Part shown: one piece after another, positions 1 to 10,912 of the stretch | Position numbering within the stretch: position 1 is the stretch's first letter | Layout of the letters: every line of letters starts with the position of its first letter | Notes under the pieces: generated by a model | The model's input: only the letters and a program-made list of their open reading frames with translations | Told to the model about the DNA's origin: nothing | Database searches by the model: none | Program-made: the position numbers and the translations under genes | Assembly: GCA_009760855.2 (NCBI GenBank) | Contig: WPIO01000046.1 | Span: 1 to 64,000, forward strand | Length of the DNA: 64,000 nucleotides | Source: Cristatella mucedo | Taxonomy: Eukaryota > Bryozoa > Phylactolaemata > Cristatellidae | Reading direction: 5' to 3'

Positions 1-1630
1 GGACTAGCAGTGACGAATGGCACAACCTGCAGGAGAACGAGGATGCATTGAGTGTCAGAGCCTCAGATCAAGGTGTCGCCAGGATTTCGCTAAGGGCGTC
101 TTAACGTTTTGCATCAATGGACTGACCGTTGAAGCTCACGGCAGCCGCTCGACGCGCGCGGGTTACCTGCCATCGAGGCATTCCACCTGCAGCTGCAGTC
201 CAGCTGTACCTCGGGAGCTTTGACACTGCAGTCTGCGCGGCGCGATTGGAGAGAGCCGCCACCTGCCGCGGGTACCGCGCTCGGGCCGGTCCGTGTCGCC
301 ACGTGACCTACTCCCACTCCTCCCGCTAGTCCGCGCGGCTGTTGGTAGCTCCTAGTGCAGCTACATAGTATAGTTGTAATGTGGGGTTACGTCCTCTAGC
401 TGCATGTGCTGCGCGCGCGTACGCGTGCGCGCACGCAAGCACGCGCATAATGTACACATGTATATATGCATCTTTTGCAGCAAATGTAAAGCGCTTAGAA
501 CAAACGCTTCAGCATCGCTACTATTGTACGTCGAGTGCTCGCTGTTTTTCGAACGCGGCGCGCGCGGCTTCTACGTCCGGACAGAAGTAGGCAGCAAACG
601 CTGCGCTCGTAGCGCTCCTAGCGGCGCCAGTCTCAGCCGACGTGCGACGAACACCGGCAACGCCGTGTATCATGGCCGCCGAGACTCGTGTAGGTGCCTT
701 GCCGATGCATCGCGCAGCTACGCCGGTAGTAGCGAAACGAAGAGGCGGCGACGAAGAAGAGCGGCCCCCCCCCCCCCTACCTCAGTGCAACGAGTCCGTA
801 TCCATTGCGCCGAGAAGTCTATTTGACCGCGCTCAAGTGTCACGGACGTTCAACAGCGGCCATGACATACATCGACAGGGCTCGTTGGCCCGGAGTGAGC
901 TCGAACCTGCTCAAATGCCTAGGTCATATCCGGAAGCGAAACTGACAGCCTATTTATTGTATTGTGGCGTCGGCTTTTCAGCGGCCTGAGCCGTAGATTA
1001 TCGCGCGAACAATCCCTAGCTACTACGGAAAGTTCTGGAAAGGCGAAGTACAATTGCGCAGCCGCTTCTGCAGCGTCCGCCGACCGTCGCGGGCAAGCGG
1101 GCGATTTTCAAGGACGATGGCAAGGTGACGAGGCAGGGTGACGATCCTCTAGGAGGCACCCAGGCACTCCGTCCGGCAAAGAGCCCAAAGAGTTGGACTA
1201 ACCGTTAAACGTCCTCCTGGCACGCTCAAAGTGTTCGACGCCTGGCCGACTGTTCAAGTGCAAAAGCGGGCGCTAGCTGTGTACACTATGTTCGCGGGTC
1301 GCATCTGCGCGAACGTCCAGAAATTAGCGCAACGTCAGTCCTAATACAGCGAAATCGTGCGGCGCTGCACTCCGCCTACAGCGTCGCTGAAAATGGCTGA
1401 CCGCGCCGCGTAGGCACAAGAAAGTGTAATTCTAGCGGACAGCGGACAACGTAGATCGATTTCTCCGCGACTGTCTGCTTCTGCCCAGGTCGAAGTTTGG
1501 TCCTCTGCTTCGCAATTCCTCGCAGAGACCTCGCATTCCTCGCAGAGAACTCGCTACGATCGCGTTCTCACACCAGCCAGCCGGAGCAGGAATGCAGGGC
1601 AGCGTAGCGCCGCCGCCGCCGCCGCGGCTG
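1..1630. other. GC-rich stretch without a recognisable gene
   Basis: Open frames here are short, overlap on both strands and resemble nothing known to me. Visible structure: an alternating purine-pyrimidine tract (CG/CA/TA steps) at about 410-470 that could adopt Z-DNA, a run of 13 C at 765-777, and high CpG density throughout. A non-coding 5' region of a host gene is possible but not shown. Confidence 0.5.
472..500 (+). mobile_element. LINE-A 3' tail fragment (half hairpin)
   Basis: The stretch TTTTGCAGCAAATGTAAAGC and the following GCTTAGAA match the sequence leading into the LINE-A 3' hairpin (compare 10,824-10,848), then similarity stops before the second half of the stem. It is either a truncated relic or a short chance match; the near 29-base agreement favours a relic. 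Confidence 0.45.
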
Positions 1631-1667
1631 CGGCGGCGCAAGCCTGCAGTGCAGGCTTGCGCCGCCG
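1631..1667. repeat. Near-perfect 37-bp palindrome
   Basis: Arms of 18 bp, 1,631-1,648 and 1,650-1,667, are exact reverse complements separated by a single G. The left arm reads CGGCGGCGCAAGCCTGCA. Such a structure can extrude as a cruciform or hairpin. It belongs to none of the repeat families in the window. GCGCAAGCCTGCAG recurs as a half-site near 3,466. Confidence 0.9.
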
Positions 1668-1737
1668 GAGACTCGATCTGCGCGCCTCTCGAACGGCGCC
1701 CCTAAGTCGTGGGAATGTAGCCGCGTCAGGGGTATCA

Positions 1738-1830
1738 TCAATATAAATATAAATATAAATATAATTCATTTATATAGCGCCCCAAGAGAACTTGATCTCT
1801 ATTCAGGCGCTTCACATGTGCCTCGGGGCC
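1738..1830 (-). mobile_element. SINE-B 3' end
   Basis: On the minus strand this reads GTGAAGCGCCTGAATAGAGA, a short loop, the complementary half of the stem and then TATAAATGAATTATA, i.e. the SINE-B hairpin tail. The tRNA-like head is missing or degraded. The AT-rich end has grown into an ATAAAT microsatellite (about 1,738-1,765). Confidence 0.8.
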
Positions 1831-2834
1831 ATATCCAACATCCCACGCTAGTGGCAGGTTACTGCGCGGCCGCGCCAATAGCCTAACCGCCGGCCGCAGG
1901 TTCGCACTAGCTACAACAGCAGCAGCAAGCAGGCGCACCCAGCCACTGTACGACTGCTGTCTGTAAGTCCAACGGAAGCGCTTCGCGCGCCTAAACCAGC
2001 ACAGTTACGCGAGCGAGGAACATCGTAATGCGAATCGATGTTTCTTTCCTTCGCAGAGAGAAGAGCGGACCACAAAACCGATGAGCGTCGTACGCGCGCG
2101 CCCGGGCGACGCCCTGCTGAACGGAACAGATCGACGAGCGCGCGAGCGGCAAACGAGCAAACAGCGAGAGTCCACTCCGCCGAGGCAGGCCTCTATGCCC
2201 AGTCGCGGGAAAGTGCGAGGGCCTCCAGAGGCGTCGTCAAACTAGAAGCTAAAGGGAGAGGTGAAAGTGATTTTCGTGGCAATAGCTAAGAGGGTTGGCT
2301 GGCTGTCGTCGACTGAATTTTCAATGCACTCACTACGCGAGCTCAGAAACCTTGGCTGCTCGCCGCCGCTGCTCGCTCCCAAGCGCAATTGGCGGGCGCG
2401 ACGCCTCCGCCCCGCCGCCGCCGAAGAAGGCGCTCTGGGAGTTCAGGAGCGGTTTTTTACGGCGTAAGCGGCGTCGGTGCGCTCCCGCTGTGTGGCTACC
2501 TAGGTAAGGGGTGCGCCTCCCCCCTCCCCCGCGCGCCGCAGCTTTCCGTCGGCGAGCCTCGTCGCTAAATCTCCGTCCGAGGAGCGATGCCAAACGTCTG
2601 ACGTCCTCCGCAATCGTGCGAAGCCCTTGCTGCGGCCAAGCGAGAAAGGTTGCGTGGCGATCAGGGCGCAACGTCAGCGCTGCGACGTCCGCACGAATTT
2701 TTAACGAGCCGCTCCGCTTTACGTCGACGCGGAGCGTAGGCTCGAGGTGACGTCGTTCGGGCAGTGAGTGCACCTTCGTGGGCGCCGATGCGGCTGCTGA
2801 TCGCAGCGAGGGGGCTGCATGGAAAAAGTAATCC
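1831..2834. other. GC-rich stretch, no gene recognised
   Basis: Several overlapping open frames on both strands (for example 2,333-2,773 minus) reflect GC-rich composition. I see no domain, splice structure or repeat family here. Confidence 0.45.
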
Positions 2835-3000
2835 TGGCTGATTTAGCAGCCTCGTTTGTATAGCGGCAGAAGAGCCTTATCGCTGGCTGTCACCGCCGCT
2901 TGCAGTTGGCATCAATAGAGGAACGTCCAGCTGCAGGCTTCAAACCCATCAACTCGGTCGTGAAGCGCTAGCGCCTTACCTCCTGCGCTATCGCGGCCCA
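2835..3000 (-). mobile_element. SINE-A, full-length but diverged
   Basis: Read on the minus strand, a tRNA-like head shows an A box (TAGCGCAGGAGGTAAGG) and a B box (GGGTTTGAAGCC), followed by the SINE-A body with AGCGGCGGTGACAGCC-like hairpin sequence and the terminal GAGGCTGCTAAATCAGC. It is clearly older than the copies at 34.7 and 60.0 kb. Confidence 0.8.
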
Positions 3001-3072
3001 GTGCCCCAGCGCTGATCGGCTAAAGCCACGTCAGTGCTGAGAGAGGGGCAGCTGGCGAAGACGCAACGACAA

Positions 3073-3139
3073 GCCTCGCTTCAAGGGCGCGACCCGCCGA
3101 CGCACCGACAGGCCTCGCTTCAAGGGCGCGACCCGCCGA
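3073..3139. repeat. Two-copy 28-bp direct repeat
   Basis: GCCTCGCTTCAAGGGCGCGA followed by CCCGCCGA occurs exactly at 3,073-3,100 and 3,112-3,139, a 39-bp period. It lies just upstream of the GCC array and looks like a local tandem duplication. Confidence 0.9.
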
Positions 3140-3232
3140 GTTAGCGCGTCTGTTCCTTCTCTCCCGACTTGAGGGCAGCCGCCTGCTAGCGGTCGCCCGA
3201 CGTTTGCCGCGGCGGCCGGCAGGCCGGAACCA

Positions 3233-3342
<110 letters not shown>

Positions 3343-4024
3343 TGGGCCGCAGGCGCGCGGCCGAGCCGTGGCTGGCTGAGCGAGCCACGGCTGGCTGCGC
3401 GTTCGTCGGCAGGAGAGTGTCCAGCGAGACGTGCCCGGACATGGCGGACTGGATGGAATGGCGGGCGCAAGCCTGCAGGAGAGCAGGTCTGGAGGGGGCG
3501 AGGCGGCGGCAGCCTGCAGGAGGCTTCCGGCACAGGGCCGACGAGGGAGCGCCTGTCGGCGGGCGCCTGTCGGATGCGCCCCTGGCGCCATTTTTCTCGG
3601 CAAGCCCGATAGCCTTCCGTGCGCGGCAGCTTGCCAGCAGGCAGCTGCATCGAAGTTGTCGCAGTTTGGCGAAGATGAAACTTGAGCATGGATCACATTT
3701 AATCGCCGCTCTACGGGCGGTAAATAAGCTCGAGCCGTGGGCATTAGCTTGCCTACAGCGAGTAGTACAGCCATCAGCGCGGGCTTCCTCTTTAAAAAAA
3801 GACGGTCCGCTAGCTTTCGTGCAATTCATTCTCAAGTACGCGACCACCGCAGGTCAGTAGCTGTCCTGTCATGTTGATCGCATGCGGTCGTAGCAAAATA
3901 GCTTGTCGATAGCACGTCGAGGCCAAAAATTTTGATTCGCACTTCTGTACCAGTGTTTTATCGCAGAGGTCGACGCGCCGCGATTCCGCAAAGAAATGGC
4001 TAGTACTGGAGTAGATCGGAATCG

Positions 4025-4403
<379 letters not shown>

Positions 4404-6324
4404 TCAATGACAAGGCAAAGTACCCTGACCCTGCTCGGTCAAGCGGGCATGCGTCGTGCTATACTGGTACGGAAAACCACACCAGAACACTCTCGCGCGG
4501 CCGTGGTTAGTAGGATTCCTGGTTAGCATGAGCGCTGAATCGTGCACAGGCAAGCTTGCAAAACGTGCAGGAACAGAGAAGTCATGTTCTTCACGGGGGG
4601 GGGGAAGGGAGCTCTCCAGAAGCAAGGTTTAGCAGAAAGGAGGCATCGCCGAGGCCGAGACTCGATCGACTCGCAGTCGGAACCGCCGCCGGTGACAGAA
4701 TCAGATAGCGATTTCACGACTTTTCACCGCCGGCCCCTAGAGCGTTTCGGGCCGCCGCCTAATCGCTGAGCCATTTCAAACGATCGCACGCAGTTACTGC
4801 GCGTCTGAGGAAATGAATATAAGTCTTTCTAATATCTTTTTCTGGCGAGCAAGTATGGCGTTGACCCTCGCTAGCGGCGACAGCGATTTCTGGCGACGGC
4901 GGCTAGTCTGGAGAGGAGTCGGCCTCGAGGTGAAGCAGCAGCACTGCTCGACGCCAGCCAGCCTCTGGCAAAGCGACGGGCGCTGGCGCTCCAGCCGGTG
5001 AAAGAACGCGGACGATCGTGATTGATTGCTTTTTCTTAATGACAACAAACGAGGCCTCTTTTCGACCCGGGCTGGAAAAAAAAGAAAACAAAACGACCCG
5101 CACGAGCGCTCGCTCGAGGCCCAGCAGCGGCAGCAGCACTGCGGATACGCTGCCGCCAGCAGCCTCCGCGGCAACACGCCGCCGGCGGGCGGGAACGCTC
5201 CGAAAAGACGCGCCCGCGGCCACCCTAGGCGAAGTTGCTGCATCGCCGACGTAAGGTCGCGGCGGCGCCGCCCGTCCAGCGCGCGCGCGCCCGGGACGCC
5301 GGGCTGGTCCGACGGACCTGGCCCGTCACCAGCCGCCGCCCCGGACGCCACCGACCGCGAAAGGCCGGGCCGCTGGCCGCAGACCGGTGGCCGGCGGACG
5401 TTGAGCGCCTGCTTATTTATAAGTTCCGCCGCGTTTCCGCCCGCCGCCCGCAGGGCTTCCGTTGCGCTTCCGTCGAGCGGTGGCCTCACTCAAGTCGACT
5501 TTAACGGCTGTCGCGCCGCCGCGGTCGGTGACCGACTCCGCCGGCAGACCGTCGGCTAGGGGACGTGCGGGACCAACAGACCGGAAGCGTCGGTCGGCAA
5601 GCGGTTGGAAAATCCCCCCACCCCCGCTTGGCGACTCAAGAGCCAGGTCGTGTGCGGCCGCGACGATCGAATGCAGCGTCGATCGGCATTGGTGGTTAAT
5701 AACGTGGCCAACCAAGTCTTTCCCTTTGCGTGCGGCGCCGTCGGCGGCTGATCGCCGTCAAGTCGGCCGGTGCGACCGGCATCAGGCAGCACCCATCGGC
5801 CGCGTGTCCGTTAGGCGGGTGGGGGGGCATGTACACGGCGAATGAACCGCCGAAGACTGGAACGGCAGTCCCCGAGACCTGTGGTCTGGAAGTTACCGGT
5901 GGGTCGCAAACCGGTCTTCGGGCCGGGCACAGCGCCTGACCCGCCCAAGTCGTATAGCCGCGAACTTTCGCGGCTGCCGTTAACCTCCTCAGCCATTGTA
6001 TAGCCACAGGCCATAAAGCTCCATCGAAGGCCCGGTTACCAATCCTCATCCGTCGAAGTAGCGGGCACTCCAATCAAAGGGCCATAAATCGCTTCGCCGT
6101 CTAGATCAGACGCCGCAAAGCCACACCAAATGCCCATTTCCGGCCAAAGGATGCGGTGCCGTAAGACAGCGCTGACGCCGAGTCTGAGTGTCTCATTACC
6201 GAGCTTTGTCCTTTGTCAGATGGCTGCGAGAGATCCGCAGCCCATACGCAGCCTATTTTCAACCTCGAAAGAGTTCGAGGACGCAGTGATAAGGTTACCG
6301 TAGCCATGTCAGTCCATGTAGTTG
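4404..6324. other. GC-rich stretch, no gene recognised
   Basis: Both strands are open for long distances (about 4,794-5,489 minus and 5,026-5,559 plus), typical of stop-poor GC-rich DNA. The products are arginine/alanine/proline-rich with no domain visible. G-run near 4,595. A CpG-island promoter is possible but unsupported. Confidence 0.4.
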
Positions 6325-6493
6325 CGATTAGGCGGGTGCTTTTCACGATCTTGTGCCCGAGGTCACGTGGGTTCGATTCCGGCGGTGGGCAATTCCTTAT
6401 CGCCGCTGCAAGCGGTGGTGATAGCCGTTAATGCTCTCCTGTCGTTAAACCAAAGTGGCTGTTAAATCAGCTAGAATTAACTTATTTTTATTT
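6325..6493 (+). mobile_element. SINE-A copy
   Basis: Contains the B box GGTTCGATTCC, the diagnostic body CGCTGCAAGCGGTGGTGATA, then GGCTGTTAAATCAGCTAG and a T-rich tail (TTATTTTTATTTG). The 5' head is diverged. Confidence 0.85.
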
Positions 6494-6542
6494 GCGACTT
6501 CCGGACTAGACTACCACACTTCTCTCCAAGCAGGTCAGCCTC

Positions 6543-6685
6543 GTTGGTTTGGCCCAGTGGCTAACGTGCTCGCCCTGACCAAGGTCTGGCCGAGGTAGAG
6601 GGCTCGAGCCCTGCGGCATCTGCGAAGCGTCTGAATAGAGATTAAGTTCTCCTAGGGCGCGATATAAATGAATTATTTATTTTTC
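6543..6685 (+). mobile_element. SINE-B copy, full length
   Basis: tRNA-like head (TGGCCCAGTGGCTAACG as A box; GGCTCGAGCCC as B box) joined to the hairpin tail GAAGCGTCTGAATAGAGATT with its complementary half CTCCTAGGGCGC, then ATAAATGAATTATTTATTT. This is a clean example of the family. Confidence 0.88.
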
Positions 6686-7634
6686 CAGCTCACTCAAAAA
6701 TGAAGATTGCTCGTGGCGAAAAACTTGACAAGTAAATTTTTCTGTCATAGCCGTAACGAATGCCGCATTAGCACCACTTCACTTCAAAGTGCACCGGCAC
6801 CCGAATCGAGCACCGCATCGACTTCAAGATACTGTCGCTTAGTCTTAGGTTTTTTAATTCTCTGGTTCCAGTTTACACTTTTTACCGCTTGCTGTTAACT
6901 TCCACTTTTAACGCACACACTTCTCGGGGTCTGTAAGATAATGATAATTATAATAATAATAATAGGTCCTTTACGTGGCACCCCGACAAAAGCGCGCAAA
7001 GGACTAAAGGTAGCCGACAAATTCGTGCAATACTAGCAACCTCAAGAAATGCGTGCACGACAAAAGCGGGCAACTGCAATATTAATCTTTAGTTATGATT
7101 CAGTTGATTTTACCAGCTTGTTGTCTTCCAAATCGATTACATTACTATTATGCCAAAAAGGAATTAACGCTGCATTGCTACTGCAGGTGTTGAAGTAATA
7201 ATAGTACGTTCACTTTCTTCATGGATTAGTAATGCAAACCTTTAATCCGGCATATACCATGTGTCGGATTTTGAGACAGCCAGTCAGAATGCCCGTTCAG
7301 CCGTCTTTCCTGGAGCGAAGCTAGTTGGATGCTCGTTTCATCTTGGACCAAATCTTTGGCGCGGGTTCGAGGTTCAAGATTTCAATTTTGCAACAAATTA
7401 CCGTGGCGGCGAAAATCAGCGGAGGCACGTCAAAATATTCTTAGCGCTGCCGAGCTTTGTTCGTGGAGTGAATGTCTGCTGCTTTCAACAAATTGGCCGA
7501 TGACTGCCCTCCTTTAATGGCACCGTTGATCAACTACTAGGAAGACATTTACATTTGTAGAGAGCTAAGAGAACGACGTGCAAATCCTAGGCTAATTTGC
7601 AACTACGGAATTTCTGTAAGGTCCCACAAATAAG
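6686..7634. other. AT-rich stretch without gene
   Basis: No recognisable coding sequence or repeat family. A short TAA-rich microsatellite lies at 6,938-6,965. Open frames at 7,261-7,517 are short and unconvincing. Confidence 0.45.
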
Positions 7635-8470
7635 CGCGATACGCTGCTATTTCCACACTAAACGTCAGAATACTGCAGTTTTGATTTCAAATTATACAGA
7701 ATGATGATGTTACAGATTTACCTGCCAAATTTCAAGCAATTGTGCCTGCGAGTTCTCGTGCTACGGCCTCAAATGGCCCGGGCTAGCCAACCTATTTACA
7801 CTTTTGAACTTCAATACACCTGCCATTTCCACAAAAGTTTTGCAATGCTACGGTTTCGACTCCAAATTATAGGGAACAGCATCCAAGGTATACCCACCAA
7901 AATTCACGGGATTCCTATTTCGCGTTCTCAGGCTATGGCTTCTAATGGCTCGGCCCAAATGCAGCCCTAAGTAGTCAAACTGCGATACAGCTGGCATTTT
8001 AACAAAGCTTCGTGCAACTGCGGTTTTGATTGAAAATAACAGCAGGCGATGGTCCAGTTTAACCAAACAAACTTCATGCAATTGCGCTTTCGCGATGTCA
8101 GGCTACGGCCTCTAATGGTCCGAGCCAGCCAGCCTCCCTACACATTCCAATGCAGCTGCCATATCCACATTAGGTGCCGCACAACTGCGATTTAGATTCC
8201 ACTGTATTGTGGCAAACTGTGTTCCGGGTTAAGCCTCAAAATTTCGTGCGACTGTGACTGCATAGGGGGCGTTTTCACGCCATGGTCTCAAACGGCTCGG
8301 GACAGCAAGCCTCCCTAAATATTCAAACTGCGATGCTGCTGCCATTTCTGCAATAGGTGGTGCAAAACTGTGGTTTTGATTCCATATTATAGAACAAAAT
8401 GTTTCGGGTTTACCCTACCCAATGTCATGGAATTGGATGGCGATTTCTAATGCTCTGGCCTCCAACGGTC
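7635..8470 (-). repeat. ~170-bp satellite-like array, reverse-oriented arm
   Basis: About five degenerate monomers, recognisable by the landmark GGTTTTGATTCCAAATTATA near 7,679, 7,852, 8,022, 8,189 and 8,364, i.e. spaced 167-175 bp. Each monomer also has TGGCCTCTAATGG and CAGCTGCCATTTCCAC segments. The strand is assigned relative to the arm to the right, whose monomers are reverse complements. Confidence 0.8.
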
Positions 8471-8708
8471 CAGCCATCAAAGGCCATAACAATGCACCGC
8501 ATAAGCTCAATCGCATACAAATTGTTGGGTGACCCCGGAACACCATTTTCCGTAATTGGCAATAAAAACCGCAGTTTCACGGTGCCTACTGATAGAATAG
8601 TAGCAATATCGCAGTTCGCAGAGTGGGCCGGGCCATTGCACGAGAGCCGGCATTGGCTATAGCATGCAATTTGGTTGGTAAACCCGGAACACTGTTTGCT
8701 GCAACATG
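8471..8708 (+). repeat. ~170-bp satellite-like array, forward arm (left part)
   Basis: From about 8,471 monomers run in the opposite orientation: AGGCCATAAC, GGGTGACCCCGGAACACC, GGCAATAAAAACCGCAG. The forward arm is cut by LINE-A at 8,716 and resumes at 10,913. Confidence 0.78.
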
Positions 8709-8716
8709 AAATATTT

Positions 8717-10645
8717 ACCACAGACATTAAACTAGCCAAGTCTACTAAACGAAAGCTTGAAAAGGCATACAAAAGATCCGGACTAACTGTCCATCGACAA
8801 GCATATGAAGACCGTGTGTAGTGTAGGTCGTACCAATCGATCCTAGCAAAGGCCAAGTCTAGCTTCTATAGAAACATTGTTGAATCACAGATGCACAATC
8901 CAAAAATGCTGATGTCGACAATAAACCATCTCCTCAACCGTTCCCAGGTTAGCTCCTTACCTGATGATCCTTGTGATGATCTAGCCGATCGCTTCTCTCG
9001 ATTCTTTGTGCAGAAGATAGACAAGATCAGGGAATCCATCCCTGCGATGACAACCTTCCCACTAGAATGCTGTTCCTCGGTTCCTGGCTGCGCCTCAATG
9101 TCTGCATTTAAGCAGGTCACTAGTGATCTAGTCCTAAAGCTCGTATCTCAATCAAAGAAGACAACAAGTCCATTGGACCCTATTCCCACTGTCCTGCTCC
9201 TACGTTGCATTGATCTGCTGCTGCCATACATAACCAACATCAATAATATGTCATTAGCCTCAGGTCAGGTTCCAGCACCTTTCAAGAAAGCTGTAGTCAG
9301 GCCACTTCTCAAGAAAGCTACACTAGACCAAGAGAACTTAAGCAACTACCGCCCAGTCTCCCTTCTACCATTCCTATCAAAGACACTGGAACGGGTCGTG
9401 GCGGATCAGCTAAACTCCTATATCAAAACCTCACACCTTGCTAGTAAGTTCCAGTCTGGCTTTAGAGCTAATCACTCCACAGAGTCAGCATTGCTTCAGG
9501 TATACAACGACCTACTTAGGAATGCAGACATGGGTAGAGTGTCTCTTCTTGTTTTGCTCGATCTTTCGGCAGCTTTTGATACCATCGATCACAAAGTACT
9601 TCTAGAGCGCCTCTCATCTCGCCTGGGCATCACTGGCACTGCTCTGCAGTGGTTCAGGTCCTATCTCAGTGGGAGACTCCAGAGTATTGACGTGAATGGA
9701 CAAAGATCATCTGAAGTACCTCTAAAATATGGAGTACCTCAGGGCTCAGTGCTAGGTCCGGTCCTTTTCACGGTTTATACTCTGCCTCTTGCTGATGTGA
9801 TTGCCAAGCACAATCTAGGCTTTCACTTCTATGCGGATGACACTCAGTTGTACCTTTGCTTTGATCCCTCCCAGCCTTCGAGCACCTCAAATTCTCTCAA
9901 CTCACTTGCTGCATGCATGGATGACATCCGCACATGGATGGCAGCAAATTTTCTAAAACTAAACGATGATAAAACTAACTTACTAGTTAGGGGCAAACCC
10001 AGTGTGATTCAGAAATTGGAAAGGCTGACTTTCAAAATTGGCTCTGCCAGCATATCTCCAGTTGAATCAGCTCGAAATCTAGGTGTCATATTCCAAAGCG
10101 ACCTCTCTTTAGACGACCACATCAGCTCCGCAGTCAAATCTTACATTGCTAACATTCGGGCTTGTTTAGATAATACCACGTCCAAGTTGGTCCATGCATT
10201 CGTGACATCCCGTTTCGACTTCTGCAACTCACTGCTTACTGGCCTACCAGCATGTGCGATCAGGTGATTGCAGCTGGTGCAAAACTCTGCAGCTAGGCTT
10301 GTCTGTCGTGAGCGTCGCAGTTGACAAATTACTCCACTTCTCGCCGACCTGCACTGGCTACCAGTGAGGCAACGGATTGACTTCAAGGTTTTGTCGCTCA
10401 CTTTTAGGTCTCTTCATTCTATGGCTCCAGCCTATCTTTCAGATATACTACCCCATCAGGCCAAGCATCGTACCACCCGCTTCTCGGAATCCAACAGTCT
10501 GGAAATACCTCGTATAAACCTTAAATCCTTTGGAGACCGTGCATTTAGTTCGTATTCTCCCAAAGCCTGGAACTCCCTCCCGACCTGCGTCAGAACATCC
10601 CCTGACCTGACCACATTTAAAAGGAACTTAAAAGCACCTATTTAG
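8717..10645 (+). pseudogene. LINE-A ORF2 reverse transcriptase, broken
   Basis: The frame reads from the truncation point through the reverse transcriptase to a shortened C-terminus. Numbered from the Met at 8,891: NYRPVSLLP (152-160), [10 protein letters not shown] (224-233, catalytic Asp), GVPQGSVLGP (281-290), YADD (314-317, catalytic pair), then the thumb. These are diagnostic of non-LTR reverse transcriptases of the L2/CR1 group, which copy element RNA at nicked target DNA. Three in-frame stops break it: TAG 8,819-8,821, TGA 10,265-10,267 and TGA 10,322-10,324; the second matches CGA in other copies. Compared with the 34.6-kb copy it also lacks a short in-frame piece after HISSAVKS. The C-terminus ends early (10,645) through loss of two bases relative to copies ending in RTAFSGSL. 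Confidence 0.93.
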
Positions 10646-10835
10646 GACAGCATTTAGTGGGTCCCTGTGATTCGTCCTTGATGTGCTTATGCGTGCTGAC
10701 ACTGTGCATTCTGCCACTAACCACATTTGCATGCTGACCCTGTGCATGTCACCCCTAACCATATTATTCATTTTGTTTGTTTTTCAAGCATGATTTTACT
10801 TACTATTCTATTGCATATCACTTTGCAGCAAATGT

Positions 10836-10875
10836 AAAGCGCCTAGAAAGAGATTAAGTTCTCTGAGGGCGCTTT
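10836..10875 (+). promoter_or_regulatory. LINE-A 3'-terminal hairpin (probable RT recognition structure)
   Basis: Outer stem AAAGCGCC (10,836-10,843) pairs with GGCGCTTT (10,868-10,875); inner stem AGAGA pairs with TCTCT (10,860-10,864) around a TTAAGT loop. The same structure ends nearly every LINE-A piece and, slightly altered, every SINE-B. In stringent LINEs such as eel UnaL2 a 3' stem-loop is required for reverse transcription; applying this role here is inference from the conservation. Confidence 0.75.
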
Positions 10876-10912
10876 ATCAAGTGCAATATTATTATTATTA
10901 TAATTAAATATT

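Larger units (their letters stand above)
8716..10905 (+). mobile_element. LINE-A (L2/CR1-group non-LTR retrotransposon), 5'-truncated, with target duplication
   Basis: The 2,190-bp insert is flanked by perfect 7-bp repeats AAATATT (8,709-8,715 and 10,906-10,912) and sits inside a satellite monomer. It holds the linker and reverse transcriptase of ORF2, a 3' UTR beginning near 10,668, the 40-nt hairpin at 10,836-10,875 and a short ATT tail. The endonuclease domain and ORF1 are absent, as expected for 5' truncation. It is the reference copy used here to recognise other LINE-A pieces. Confidence 0.93.

Noticed and set aside
4794-5489. 231-codon minus-strand frame
   Set aside because: GC-rich, stop-poor DNA with an equally long plus-strand frame; no domain, no clear start and no splice pattern.
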